This document shows positions 1 through 10,907 of a stretch of DNA of 64,000 nucleotides, piece by piece (the stretch's first letter is position 1; the number at the start of each line of letters is the position of its first letter). Source of the DNA: Canna indica (Eukaryota; Streptophyta; Magnoliopsida; Zingiberales; Cannaceae). The notes beneath the pieces are model-generated. The model searched no databases. It had not been told where the DNA came from and worked only from the letters and a program-made list of their open reading frames with translations. The position numbers were made by a program, and so were the translations under genes. The stretch is from contig CP136890.1 in assembly GCA_034359265.1 (NCBI GenBank), forward strand, positions 35,837,001 through 35,901,000. Direction: 5' to 3'.

Positions 1-740
1 CTGAAGAATTAAAGAACATGTTGAAGTGTTGAATTTACTATTGAAGTGCTGTAATATAGCTATTATAATATAGCTACTATAATAATATAATGTTGCTAAG
101 GCTACTGTATGTCTACTTTAATGTTGCATATCTACTGAAGCTACTGTAATGTTGCTAGGTTGAATTGAACTACACACTTCATCAATAATTTTTTTTTTTG
201 TGCATATCTATTGTATTGAGCAAGTGTTTTTTACTTCACTATCTTTCACGTAGCACAAATTATCAAATCGGAAAAATATATCTGTAACATAATTTGAATA
301 AAATTGTGTTAGGTAAAAATCAATAATTTCAATCGTTATTAAGTTGGGTTAGTTAAAGAAGTAAAAAAAAAGAGTTCATACTTAGTTGATACGTAGCTCA
401 TACTTAGTTGATATTTAATTGATAATTAGTTCACAATGATATTCATACTTAGCTTATATTTTTATTAATTAATTAATATTATTTACAAATATTTTTTTTT
501 ATTTTGAATTATTTATAAATTAAAAAATATAATAAAATATAATTTAATAATTTGTAATGATTTTTATACCCTAATTAAATAATATTCACAATATTTTTAT
601 TAACTAATTAATATTATTCATATATTTTTTAAATTTGAGTTAATGATATCAAATTAAATAAATTATAATAAATAAAATAAAATAAAATAATAAACTAACT
701 GAAACTATGTTTGATAAACAAACACGGACGAAAACTATCA
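1..740. other. AT-rich stretch, no gene
   Basis: This is strongly AT-rich DNA with a short-range repetitive start (variants of TACTGTAATGTTGCT at about 100-160) and poly-A/T runs. An AAATA/AAAT-type microsatellite lies around 655-700. No reading frame resembles a protein, and I see no RNA gene or element terminus. Confidence 0.6.
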
Positions 741-1667
741 TCGAAATCAACACAAAACAAATAAATTTTCGCTGGTTTCATTTCGTGAAACATGAAATTT
801 GGACATGCCAAACAAACATGTTTTCGCCAAACAAAAAAATCGAAACCAAAATTCTAAAATTCTAAAATCTATTTCGGTTTTCACAAAACGAAAAATCGAA
901 AAATATTTTCGCAAACAAACGCGCCCTAAGCCTCTACGAATCCACACATCTATGTCTCATTTTCTCCGTCACAATGATAATTTTCTAGCAGCCACTACTT
1001 AGCTATAAAAGGGATTCTTCGGAGAGCGTTTATAACTCCTAAGGAAAACCAGTCCTAGTATCCCTATTCCTACTCAAGAGGGTTCAGCCATATGGATCCC
1101 AATCGTCATTCTCCAACTCAAAAAGCTTAATCGAACACCGACTACTATTTTTTCTTCCCAACTCGAGTACATAAATCATAGAACGATCCTATTTACCTAA
1201 CCGGTCCAGGGTTACCCTATCCGACTACACTTAGATCGTTTAAGCTTCACCAAAATTCAGATGTGAAGAAAAATTTAATACTTCGGCCAACGAAAGTATA
1301 AGCCTGGTACAATTTGATCTATTGTCAAAGAAGAAAATTACACTTGGGTATGATCAACTTCAAGCTATATCAGGTCAAAGACAAGCCATCATAACTAAGT
1401 TACGTCCAAACAGACTCAATTAGCATATATGAAAAACTTACTATTAAATTAACTATGAAAAAAGCATTGCAATCCTTGATCCATATAACATAATGTAGGT
1501 TCGAGATTGTTAAAAAGGATATAAAATACTTAAATACCTCTACTCCACTACGAACCCCTTGAATCTAGTTATCTTCTTCTAAATTGTATTCCGTGCACGT
1601 GCAGCCAATTAATTAAACATTAGATAGCTTGTGCCAATTTGGCAGCCTACCCAAATTTTCATTGATT
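741..1667. other. Unassigned, probably decayed repeat
   Basis: The sequence around 770-930 (AACAAACATGTTTTCGCC and similar, ending AACAAACGCGCCCTAAG) has the look of a transposon end, but no partner end was found. A TATA-like AGCTATAAAAGG occurs at about 1000-1012. The two short overlapping ORFs at 747-1002 lie on opposite strands, are low complexity and resemble no protein I know. Nothing else is recognised. Confidence 0.4.
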
Positions 1668-2085
1668 AATTAATGAATCTAATTCAAACTACAGGAGTTT
1701 TAACAAATCTAGCTCATTTTTTAATTTGTTATAATTCTAATCCAAACTTTTGAATTTACAATAATTATAATCCACCGTGAGATACTCATTACATTAATCA
1801 TTAGTTGTTGACGTGGCTGTATAGTCAACTTTTTAAAAAAATGTTAATTAATGAATATAGTCCAAATTATAGGTGTTTTAACAAATCTAGCACACCTTTT
1901 AGTTTGTCATAATTCTAGTCCAAACTTTTGAATTTACAATAATTATAACCCGCCAATGAGATACCTATTACATTAATCGTTAGTTGCTAACGTGACTGCA
2001 CAGTCAGCTTTAAAAAAAATTATTCATTTTTTTTCTTTAATTTTGCCACCACAGCATATTAAAAAAATATCAAAACCCTAAATTC
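1668..2085 (+). repeat. Left inverted arm of the Pack-type element
   Basis: This arm is inverted relative to 2412-2766. It contains two tandem units starting near 1670 and 1847, each running from TAATGAAT through the TTTAACAAATCTAGC and ACATTAATC motifs to an A-rich stretch. Confidence 0.75.
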
Positions 2086-2139
2086 CAATCGCCGATCTTA
2101 TGTCGGCAGTTGGCGTCGGAATCAGCTCGCCAACACAAC

Positions 2140-2383
2140 GTCCAGAGCGCGAAACAACACAACCAAGACGTCCAGAGCGCGGAATTAGCTACAGTACTTG
2201 GCCAACCTGATGACCACCGACATCCACAGCGCGGAGCAACACAACTAGGACGTCAACTCCTTGGGCCTCATTTTGGTGTGGAAGAGCGCGAAAGCAGTCG
2301 AGATCTTGAAGCTAATGATATCCACCTACATGATCGCTTTGTGCCAAGCCATCGACCTGAGGCAGATGGAGGAGAACCTGCAG
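2140..2383 (+). pseudogene. PAL (fragment): Captured phenylalanine ammonia-lyase fragment
   Basis: Read on the plus strand in the frame of 2201, the core encodes the PAL segment containing SAEQHN, a stop, DVNSLGLI, then KAVEILKLM and [15 protein letters not shown]. These match the well-known PAL/HAL family stretch after the MIO active site ([11 protein letters not shown] ... [14 protein letters not shown]). In another frame, 2140-2184 repeats part of it (VQSAKQHNQDVQSA), so the segment was duplicated or rejoined after capture. PAL deaminates phenylalanine to cinnamate in the cytosol and opens the phenylpropanoid pathway. This piece is about 60 codons of a roughly 700-residue enzyme, lacks the MIO-forming loop, and has a stop (CAG to TAG in HNQ) and a frame change, so it cannot be an enzyme. 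An open frame of 102 codons at 2110-2418 reads the same DNA out of PAL frame and is probably meaningless. Confidence 0.75.
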
Positions 2384-2411
2384 ATGGAGGGCTGACCTGC
2401 CAAGCCATCAA

Positions 2412-2766
2412 CGATTAATGTAAAGGTTATCTCACGGCGGGTTATAATTATTGAAAATTTAAAAGTTTGGGCTAGAATTGTGGCAAATTAAAAGGTAGGC
2501 TAGATTTGTTAAAACCCCTATAGTTTAAGCTAGATTCATTAATTAATATTTTTTTTAATATGCTGAGGTGGCAAAACTAAATAAAAAATGAATAAAAAAA
2601 ATATTTTTTTAAAGTTGACTGTGCAGCAACTAACGATTAATGTAACGGGTATCTCACGATGGGTTATAATTATTGTAAATTCAAAAGTTTGTGCTAGAAT
2701 TATGGCAAATTAAAAGATAAGCTAGATTTGTTAAAACTCCTATAGTTTAAGCTAGATTCATTAATT
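2412..2766 (-). repeat. Right inverted arm of the Pack-type element
   Basis: The reverse complement matches 1668-2085, again as two units (2766 back to about 2600, and about 2545 back to 2412). AATTAATGAATCTAGC at the outer end pairs with the start of the left arm. Confidence 0.75.
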
Positions 2767-3099
2767 CCCATTAGACTCAATCAGCACAAAAAATTCTAGT
2801 TGGTGTCTTACGGTGATCCTTAAATAAATCCAGTTCTGGGCACGTATGATTTGAGAGAAAAAAGAAAATTTAAGAGAGGTGTTGCACTCAAGGGAATATA
2901 TATAGGCTTAATTATATTTTTGGTCCTTCAAAATATTATGTTTTTTCATTTGATCTCTCAATTAATTTTTCATTAACTTTTGATGTTAAGTGCCAATATG
3001 GAATGCTGATATGGACTAAAGAGTGATCAAACGGAAAGAATAAGACATTTTAAGAGACTAGATGAAATAAAAAATATTTTTTTAATAATATTAAAATGT
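2767..3099. other. Unassigned; possible truncated MITE
   Basis: AGGCTTAATTATATTTTTGGTCC at about 2905-2927 resembles the end of a common class of plant MITEs that begin with a TTTGGTCC motif. No inverted partner is present, so it would be a remnant. There is no coding signal. Confidence 0.3.
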
Positions 3100-3844
3100 G
3101 AGGTAAGAATAAGTTTCATGTGAGGTAATAGAAAATTAGAATTTAGATGTACTTGGGAGCATCGTGTTTGTATATATTATAGGATGAGGGGTATTGGTGA
3201 TGATGTCGCCTGGTAATCGCGTAGGAATGTTGCTCAGAATGCGCCGAGTCTGATCCTGGAGATATCAGGCTCGTGAGTGGTGAATCCCTCGTAAATAATG
3301 AGGATACAAGTGTCCTGGTATGACCTTATGGAGCCCCCAAGCTAAGCCATCTAGCTTGGTTTGAGTTTAGTTCATGAGTGTGGGCACTTCTGGGCCTAAT
3401 TCGACCGGGCCCAAAGTGCTAGTCTGGTCCATAGCCCTCGAGCTTTGTCAGAGTCTGAGAACTTCTTGTTGAGATCTAAGAAGTGAACCGCCCTCTAACC
3501 ACGACCTGATAGATAAGCATTGACTGGATGAATGCATTGATTAGGACACCCCGACGAGGGTTAGGGTTAGGGTTATTGCTTTGCGACCCTCAAGTTTCGT
3601 CATTAGATAAGACTTAGGCGATAGATAAGACTTAGGTTAGTAGTGAGTACGTCATAGATCGCCACACCACTGGGCTTAAGAGAAAAGGTGGGAGGCACGA
3701 GGTTAGCCTCGGCAGCGGAGGTAGCTGAATTGAAGATTATGACCGACGAGCTGATTGAAGACCTGTGATTAACGAGCCGTGGTGAGTTTACACCGTGGGG
3801 CTTACGTACCAGATATCATTCTCTCTCATCGATCGTCTTGCTCC
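3100..3844 (-). repeat. Gypsy 3' LTR / 3' end remnant
   Basis: 3100-3210 matches 38005-38115 (shared blocks such as GGAGCATCGTGT and GGGGTATTGG), which places it in the gypsy LTR. The last 95 bp or so of LTR seen at 37910-38005 is missing here. 3670-3830 matches 12230-12350 (GGGCTTACGTACCAGATATC in both), so this part belongs to the duplicated 3' segment. The stretch ends at the GCTCC duplicated by Sirevirus 1 and resumes at 10908. Confidence 0.6.
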
Positions 3845-5150
3845 TGTTGGTGAAATGGTCACACTAGAGGAGGGGTGAATAGTGTGTTAACTAAATTTAT
3901 TTGCCTAATTTTAATTTTAATTTTAATCTTTTCTTAGATTACTTAGGCAATTCACGATTGAATAACTAAATGCGGAAACGATTAACGATAAAGCAATTAA
4001 CACAAGCAATATATCAATGCTAACACAAAGATTTATAGTGGTTCAGCCACAATGCCTGCTCCACTACCTAAGCACCGTGCTTAGGATTTCACACCCAAAT
4101 TCACTAAATTATGAGTAGCTTATAATTGAGGACTTTACACCGGAAAGACCCTACACTCACTTCGAAGGCACTTTCACACCCAGAAGTATCCCGCCTTCCT
4201 ATCAAGTGAGCTTTCCCACCTCAATTCTTAAGACCTACTACTAACTTAGTTTACACAAGTGGCTTTACACCTCCTACACAAAGGATACCACTCAATCACA
4301 AGACCTAACACCAGGTCTTCTTACAAGCTCAAGTAAATCAATTCAAAACAAAATAAAAACACTTTAATCACAAGAAGTGAGTAAAGAGGACTTATCACAA
4401 TAAGAACACCTCTTCTTCTTGAGCCTAGCACCTTTGATGAGCCCTCCAACGAAGAACACTTGAAGATGAGGGATCAAGAACTAGGTTTGAAGAATTTGAT
4501 CAATGAGGAACTTGGAGGATGCTAAAGATCACTCTTTGAGGTTTATAAGCATCATTAAGAGCTTGGGGTGGGTATTTATAACCCCCCAAACAAAGGGTTG
4601 GTCAACGGGCATATTTTTGCCCGTTGTCGACACCCAGTCGCTTGCCGGTCATTTGTCGGTCGACCGACCGCCGAGTGACCGAAGGCAATCTGTCACTTTT
4701 GTGCACACTTTGGTCGATCAAATTAGCTTCTACCAATTTTTTGCCACATTCAATCGATCGACCAGTTGACTGAATTGCCTTCTGTCCGATTTCCTCTTTT
4801 GCCGATCGATCGAATTTGGGCAGGGCAATTTTCTTGTGAAATTTTCTTGCGTGCTTCATTTTCGGGTTCCGGCCTTCAGCGTGCGTCAACTTGGAGAGCT
4901 TTTCATATGTTATTTAGACTCTTCCAACACATCTTTGGTGCACACGTCGAACTTTTAGAGATTTTGGTGATGAACCCGAACACGTCGATCAATGTCCTTC
5001 CAATTTTTTGATTTCTTCGATATTTCCGATCAAGGGCATCGAGTGCTAATTGATATGGAACTTGGAAGTAATTTTTCATAAAATATTAGTTCCATATTTG
5101 TTATCATCAAAACTGAGATTAAGACCAAGGTAGAAAATCTTAGGCCAACA
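3845..5150 (-). repeat. Sirevirus 1 3' LTR
   Basis: TGTTGGTGAAATGG starts it and TAGGCCAACA ends it; it matches 9583-10902 throughout. A minus-strand TATA box (GGTTATAAATACC) lies near 4570-4585. The U3 region (about 4625-4825) is packed with GGTCGACC and CGATCGATCG palindromes. Small ORFs across it (for example 4503-4769) recur in the other LTR and are not genes. Confidence 0.9.
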
Positions 5151-5345
5151 ATCTCCCCCTTTTTGATGATGATAAACATCCTTAAGAAAATATCCACAAT
5201 TAAGCATAGAGGATATCAAACATGAGATTTCTCCCCCTATCAACATGCATATCTACGAAAATAAACTCCCCATATCTATATGCATGATTTTCCTATATTT
5301 TTTTCCATTTTATTTATATTTTTCTTCCCTTTTCGACATCAATAA
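5151..5345 (-). promoter_or_regulatory. Multiple polypurine tracts of Sirevirus 1
   Basis: Read on the minus strand, AAAAAGGGGGAGAT directly abuts the 3' LTR and primes plus-strand DNA synthesis. Further G-rich purine runs follow upstream (complement of CTCCCCCTATC near 5230, ACTCCCCATATC near 5266, CTTCCCTTTTC near 5325). Several PPT-like copies ahead of the 3' LTR are a known Sirevirus signature. The same layout occurs in Sirevirus 2 at 24033-24245. Confidence 0.7.
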
Positions 5346-6677
5346 AAAAGGGCTAGAAAAGTTAATTAAAAATCAAGGTTGAGACTAGAAAATATTTTTC
5401 ATGAAAGACAAAGTCAACCAAGTCAAGGGATGAAAACATTATATCAATTTTTAGATTAATCAATACATGATATCAAGGAATGATAGATAGAATCCAAAAC
5501 TAAGAATCATGTATGCACTCAAGTATGGATATCTTCGTGAATATTAGTTCTTTTTTATGATATTTTTAGATTTCATTCAAACTTTCAAGATATCAATGTA
5601 TGGTCATTTAAAGCATGTATATTAAGTTTGAGATAAAAATAATATTATTTGGTCAAAATATCAACCCAGCACAATTTCATTCAAATATAAGCAAGATAAC
5701 ATGAAATTGCTAAGTATCAAATTTGATCATTTACTCATGGTTTTTCAAACTTAGACACATATACACCTATAACATGAGTAAACCTAAACATGTTTGTGAA
5801 ATTTGGGCTCAAAATGAAATTTCTAAGTCAATTTGTTGACTTAGATCAAACTTTTCAAGAATGAGTCCCTTAAAGTAATCTAGTTATCACTTTGTCTATC
5901 AACACATGGTTTTTCAAGTTTAAACACCTAGAAGCATGTCATGTGTATATCTAAACATGTTTCATGAGTTTGGACTTTAAATGGAAGTCTCTAATGACAA
6001 GTTCTAACCTATGGCAAGTTTCATTCAATCAAGATATCATGAAATTGTCTAAGTTATGAAAATTTTACCTACTCATAAAATTTCATATATTTTTTATGTT
6101 CTTTCGATCATGAGCATAAAGACATCAATCAAACATGAAAATCGAGGTATTAGATTAGAAATATGCAATAACCAAAGACATACCTCATCCATGCGAATTT
6201 AGCCAAACTTTTCATTTTTCATTGACATAGCCTTCCATTCTTAATTGCCCATAACTTGCAAGTATACTTCATAAATAGAAAATGAAACTAAATCTATATG
6301 CAAGCTATCAAACTAAATAGCGAAGTGAAAAAAACAAACAAACTAAGAAACATTTTCTAAATTCAACTTCACTAAATAGAATAGATTCCTTTTCAAATAA
6401 ATCATTCATGATAACAAAATGAATCAAGAGATCTCAAAATATGAAATATTTGAGAATTAAGATCTCCAACCCTTCCTATTGGTTGAAAATCGAAAGGCCA
6501 TAATGAGCCTACGATTTAGAACCGCAAGGTCGCATGAGCCCATTATAGGCTACATAGGTCTCCGAAGAGACCGAAAATCAAAAGTCAAAGAAACATTTTT
6601 GAAACTTATCAAGAGGGCAAAATCTACTAATATTAAGCATATATCAAACTTCAACTATAATTTAAGCAAGATGATAT
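5346..6677. other. Non-coding interior of Sirevirus 1
   Basis: This AT-rich DNA has no recognisable protein. It occupies the place where protease, integrase and reverse transcriptase would lie in a full Sirevirus. An imperfect inverted repeat occurs near 6490-6560 (GGCCATAATGAGCCTA against GAGCCCATTATAGGCT). The 69-codon ORF at 6479-6688 has no known similarity. Confidence 0.55.
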
Positions 6678-8059
6678 TGTTGGCTTAAGGGTTTCTCTTA
6701 AGCTTCGATCTTCATTTTGATGATAACAAACATATATTTAATCTATGTGTGAAGTTTTGAGTTCAGGTTGAGGTTGTGATAAGAATACAAACTTCATTCG
6801 GAGAAACGAAAGAAAAGATCGTCAAGAATCGATAGAAAAAGAACGTCAAAGAAATGCTCGAGTATAGACTAAGTAGATATCTTGTAATATACCCCTAGGA
6901 CGATCTTATCCCAAGCCTAATTGTAAAGTTATCAAAGTTAGAACTTGGTAACTAAACCTATGAAAAAGCATGTAATAAATATAAAGAAAAAATTAGCCTC
7001 AACCAGAGTTCGGTCGACCGGTCGGTCGACCGAACAAGGCAGAAAAATTGGCAGTAGCCTTTTCGATCAATCGGTCGGTCGATTGAATGATACCACAAAA
7101 TGGCAGTAGCCACTTGGTCGATCTGTCGGTCGACCGAAGATGGTGAAAAAAATGGCAGAAGGTTACATCGGTCGACCGGTCGATCGACTGACCAATGCCA
7201 AAAATTGGCAGAAGGTGCTTCGATCGATCGGATTATGAATCACTGAACTCGCGACTCATTCAGTCGATCGAACAGAGCCATTAAAGCCCAAAAAGCCAGT
7301 GGTCATTGGGCGGTAGATTGACAATCGAATGGCGAAAACGACTAGTTTTCCGCCCGTTGAACAGTCGTTCAACTGAGGGGTTATAAATACCCCTCGCCTA
7401 ACTCCTTTAATACCTCTTAGAAACTTAATTGAGCATTAAAAGGAGAGATTTGAGCCTTCTTAAGTTTGATTTGCTGCGCCCTATTCTTCCGTCAACATTC
7501 TTCTTCAAGCGCCTATTCTTCCTCAACTCTGCTGTGATTCAAGTTCATCTACTAGCAAGTTGGAGGCTTGAAGGCTTGGGAAAAGAGCATTAGTTCTTCT
7601 TTCAATTCTTAGCTCTTTTTCATTGTATTTGAAGAGTTGTTTTAAACTTGTTTTCACCTGTAATAGCTTGCTAGGTGTGCTAGAGAAACAATTAGGGGTA
7701 GGCTTTGTAGATTTGTGTTTTGCCTAGGTGATTAGATTTGAGGAATTCTCAAAGAGGTGAGAATTGTGTCCTCAGTTGTATTCAAAGGGAAACACAAGTT
7801 CTTTAAAGTAGTTGGTTAGAAATCATTGGTGAGGAGCCAAGGTAGTGGAGTAGGCGGTTGGCCGAACAACTATATTTCATCGTGTTAGCATTGCCTTAAT
7901 TGTTTACTTATCGTTGTGCTTGATATTTGATAACAAACATCATTAAGTTATATTTGCATTTGATAGAAGTTGAAATTAAGCAAAAAAAGGAAAATGATTA
8001 AATAGAAAAAGGACACATACTATTCAACCCCCCCTTCTAGTGTGGGATTTCATCCAACA
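6678..8059 (+). mobile_element. Solo LTR A (Sirevirus 2 family)
   Basis: It begins TGTTGGCTTAAGG and ends TTTCATCCAACA, with GATAT duplicated exactly at 6673-6677 and 8060-8064. No internal retrotransposon sequence is present, so this is an LTR left after recombination between the two LTRs of one element. A TATA box (GGTTATAAATACCC) lies at 7379-7392. The first 350 bp resemble the Sirevirus 2 LTR on the opposite strand. At 7000-7270 there is a dense series of palindromes built from GGTCGACCGGTCGGTCGACC-like blocks. Confidence 0.9.
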
Positions 8060-8187
8060 GATATAGGAGATGATACCAAAGTACTTTTGATGCCAACCTT
8101 ACTAAGGCATTAAGATGACTTGAAGTTGCAACTTTAAAAATGTACAATCTTTGAATCCCCAAGCAACTTCAATCGACCAACTTCATC

Positions 8188-9513
8188 TCACCCTTGTGTG
8201 GTAACTCCCCCTACAAAAGAGCATGAGATTTTTGGTACCGAAATGACTTTGGGTCCTCGGGGGTTAGAGGGCTTAGGAACCCAAAATGTCTTTGCCACAC
8301 TTGGATTCATCGTAAAAGCGCGATCATAAATGGCATGCCCGTAAATACCACAACAAAAGCAATGTCCATTAAATCTCTTATTTTCATTATTCTTATGGAC
8401 ATGAGGTCTAATGTTAGAATGCTTAGCATGAAAAATATGATGAGCATGGGCATTCTTAAAGAAAATATTTTTCTTTTGAGGTTTCCTAAATGAGGCATTT
8501 TGATTTATAGAATTAAGAGAAGAAGTATTAACTTTTTTACTTAAAATCAAAATCACATTTTGAAAATCATTCATAGATTTATGCAAGGCATGCAAATGAG
8601 TTTTCAACATGTTATTTTCATTTTTTAACATGTCATTTTTGTTTTTCAAATCCTTAGTGTCAACACTTAAAACATCATGGCATAGATTAGAGACACTAAT
8701 TTTTAGCTTCTCATTTTCTAGCTTAGAATCATGTAAATGAGAGCTAAGAGTCAAGTTTTCCTTCTTTAATTTTTTATTGTCATTATCCTTTTTAACCATC
8801 AAGGCATACATAATTTTACATTCGTCTAATAATTCATCATAAAGAAGATCCGATGAACTAGATGAATTAGATATATGATTATGATTATCATGACTAGAAG
8901 AAGAGCATACCTCCTCATCAATGTTCCTGATGTTAGCTTTGTGATCATGGTGTAAGGATGCTTCACATGATGCACGTGAGTGAGTGGAAGCATTTGACCT
9001 CCGTTTTGCCTTGTTCTTCATACTAGGGCAATTCTTCTTCACGTGGCATTTCTCATTGCATAGGTGACATATCACCTTTCTCTTCCGACTCTTTGTACTT
9101 CTTTTGCTAGATATACTATTAGCTTCAAGAACTTCATTAGATATAGGAGTATGACAATTGTCATCGTCTCCTTCATTTAGAGTAACAAGTTATTCAGTTT
9201 TAGCATATTCATAAAGCATGTTCAAAGTAGCCCAAATATCATATGCCGAAGTACAATGCATGACTTTTTCAAAAATGTTATTTTCCAAAGAACAATATAT
9301 GCAATTTGTTGCCTTAGCATTTAACTCAAATCCGTTAATTTGTTCTTGGGTCCATGCATCCATATTTTCCTTAGTTTCTATGTATTTTGACTTTACCATA
9401 TTAAAGACACATATACCTCGAGTCTTTAAGAATGTATACATTCTTCCTTTCAAAAGACCAAAGTTTGACTCATCAAACCTAGGTGGTACAGACGCTACAC
9501 ACTCTAGTGCCAT
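8188..9513 (-). pseudogene. Sirevirus 1 gag, two broken frames
   Basis: The first frame (9513 to 9190) starts with ATG 56 bases after the primer-binding site and encodes the copia gag N-terminus (motifs PPRFDESNF, AYDIWATLNMLYE). After a break, the second frame (9075 to 8188, 295 residues) begins inside a zinc knuckle with intact CX2CX4HX4C spacing (CHLCNEKCHVKKNC). It continues through a Lys/Glu/Asn-rich coiled-coil-like stretch and reaches a second knuckle (CFCCGIYGHAIYDRA) whose last cysteine is now arginine. Gag forms the virus-like particle and binds element RNA. Two knuckles are usual for this kind of gag. No protease follows. Broken in the middle, so unlikely to give full-length protein. 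Confidence 0.8.
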
Positions 9514-9568
9514 TTTTCGGATCGAAGCAAAGTGTAGAAGAGATGGTAAAATCTCAAGCTACGGACCT

Positions 9569-9580
9569 GCTCTGATACCA
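9569..9580 (-). promoter_or_regulatory. Primer-binding site of Sirevirus 1
   Basis: On the minus strand this reads TGGTATCAGAGC, complementary to the 3' end of plant initiator-methionine tRNA, two bases from the 5' LTR. It marks the start of minus-strand DNA synthesis and fixes the element's orientation. Confidence 0.9.
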
Positions 9581-9582
9581 AA

Positions 9583-10902
9583 TGTTGGTGAAATGGCCAC
9601 ACTAGAGGGGGGGGGGTGAATAGTATGTTAACTAAATCTATTTACCTAATTTTAATTTTAATCTTTTCTTAGATTACTTAGGCAATTCACAATGGAATGA
9701 CAGAATACGGAAGCGATTAACGATAAAGCAATTAACACAAGCAATATATCAATGTTAACACACGAATTTATAGTGGTTCGGCCCCAATGTCTACTCCACT
9801 ACCTACGCACCGTGCATAGGATTTCACACCCAAATCCACTAAATTATGAGTAGCTTACAATTGAGGACTTTACACTGGAAAGACCCTACACTCACCTCGA
9901 AGGCACTTCCACACCCAGAAGTATCCCACCTTCCTATCGAGTGAGCTTTCCCACCTCAATTCCTAAGACCTACTCATAACTTAGTTTACACAAGTGGCTT
10001 TACATCTCCTACACCAAGGATATCACTCAATCACAAGACCTAACACTAGGTCTTCTTACAAGCTCTAGTAAATCAATTCAAAATAAAATAAAAACACTTT
10101 AATCACAAGAAGAGAGTAAAGAGGACTTATCACAATAAGAACACCTCTTCTTCTTGAGCCTAGCACCCTTGATGAGCCCTCTAATGAAGAACACTTGAAG
10201 ATGAGGGATCAAGAGCTAGGTTTGAAGAATTTGATCAGTGAGGAGCTTGGAGGATGCTAAAGATCACTCTTTGAGGTTTATAAACATCATTTAAGAGCTT
10301 GGGAGAGAGTTTGGGGTGGGTATTTATAACCCCCCAAACAAAGGGCTCATCAACGAACATATTTTTGCCCATTGCCGATGCCCGGTTGCTTGCCGTTCGA
10401 TCATCAGTTGACCAACCAATCGAACGCCAAGTGACCGAAGGCAATCTGCCACTTTTGGGCACACTTCGGTCGATCGACTGGTTGACCGAATCGGCTACTG
10501 CCAATTTTTTGCCACATTCGGTCGACCGAATTGCCTTATGCCCGATTTCCTATTTTGACGGTCGACCGAATCTGGGCAGGGCAATTTTCTTGTGAATTTT
10601 TCTTGCACGCTTCATTTTCAGTTTCCGATCTTTAGAGTGCGTCAACTTGGAGAGTTTTCTATATATGTGTTCTTTAGACTCGTCCAAGACATCTTTGGTG
10701 CACACGTCAAACTTCTAGAGATTTCGGCGACGAACCCTAATGTGTCGATTAATGACCTTCTGATTTTCCGATTTCTTTGATATTTCTGATCGAGGACATC
10801 GAGTGCTAAATGATACGGAACCTGAAAGTAATTCTCCATAAAATATTAGTTTCATGTTTGTATCATCAAAACCGAGATTAAGACCAAGGTAAAAGACCAA
10901 CA
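9583..10902 (-). repeat. Sirevirus 1 5' LTR
   Basis: It has the same ends as 3845-5150 (TGTTGG and CCAACA). Transcription would start near 10,300 on the minus strand, below the TATA box at 10321-10328. Palindromic GGTCGACC/GATCGATC blocks at 10390-10570 lie upstream of it. ORFs in it (such as 10235-10504) are LTR shadows. Confidence 0.9.
10321..10328 (-). promoter_or_regulatory. TATA box in Sirevirus 1 5' LTR
   Basis: TATAAATA on the minus strand within GGGTTATAAATACCC. The same motif occurs at the equivalent place in the 3' LTR and in solo LTR A, which supports it as the element promoter. Confidence 0.6.
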
Positions 10903-10907
10903 GCTCC

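Larger units (their letters stand above)
1668..2766. mobile_element. Foldback / Pack-type TIR element carrying a PAL fragment
   Basis: Two long inverted arms (1668-2085 and 2412-2766) flank a GC-richer core. Both ends read AATTAATGAATCTA inward. Each arm holds two diverged tandem units of about 180 bp, each with the motifs AGGAGTTTTAACAAATCTAG and TTGAATTTACAATAATTATA. The core contains a shuffled fragment of phenylalanine ammonia-lyase. Long terminal inverted repeats around a captured gene fragment is the design of Pack-MULEs and of foldback elements. I could not find a convincing target-site duplication, so the superfamily is open and the outer ends may be a few bases off. Confidence 0.7.
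3845..10902 (-). mobile_element. Sirevirus 1: gag-only Ty1/copia element
   Basis: This is a complete LTR-to-LTR insertion. The LTRs (3845-5150 and 9583-10902) begin TGTTGG and end CCAACA, and the element is flanked by an exact 5-bp duplication, GCTCC, at 3840-3844 and 10903-10907. The primer-binding site TGGTATCAGAGC (initiator-Met tRNA type) lies beside the right LTR, so the element reads on the minus strand. A repeated polypurine tract sits beside the left LTR. Only gag-type coding is found; protease, integrase and reverse transcriptase are absent, so it is a non-autonomous deletion derivative. The LTRs differ at roughly one position in ten over the first 240 bp, so it is not recent. A solo LTR (6678-8059) is nested inside. 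Confidence 0.9.

Noticed and set aside
2110..2418. Functional small gene in the Pack-type core
   Set aside because: The frame differs from that of the PAL fragment, starts at TTG, and the PAL frame has a stop.
3549..3565. GGTTAGGGTTAGGGTTA, telomere-like
   Set aside because: Only about two and a half copies, of TTAGGG rather than the plant TTTAGGG type, within a gypsy LTR remnant.
4503..5011. ORFs of 81-95 codons
   Set aside because: They lie in the Sirevirus 1 LTR, recur in degenerate form at 10235-10933 and overlap on opposite strands.
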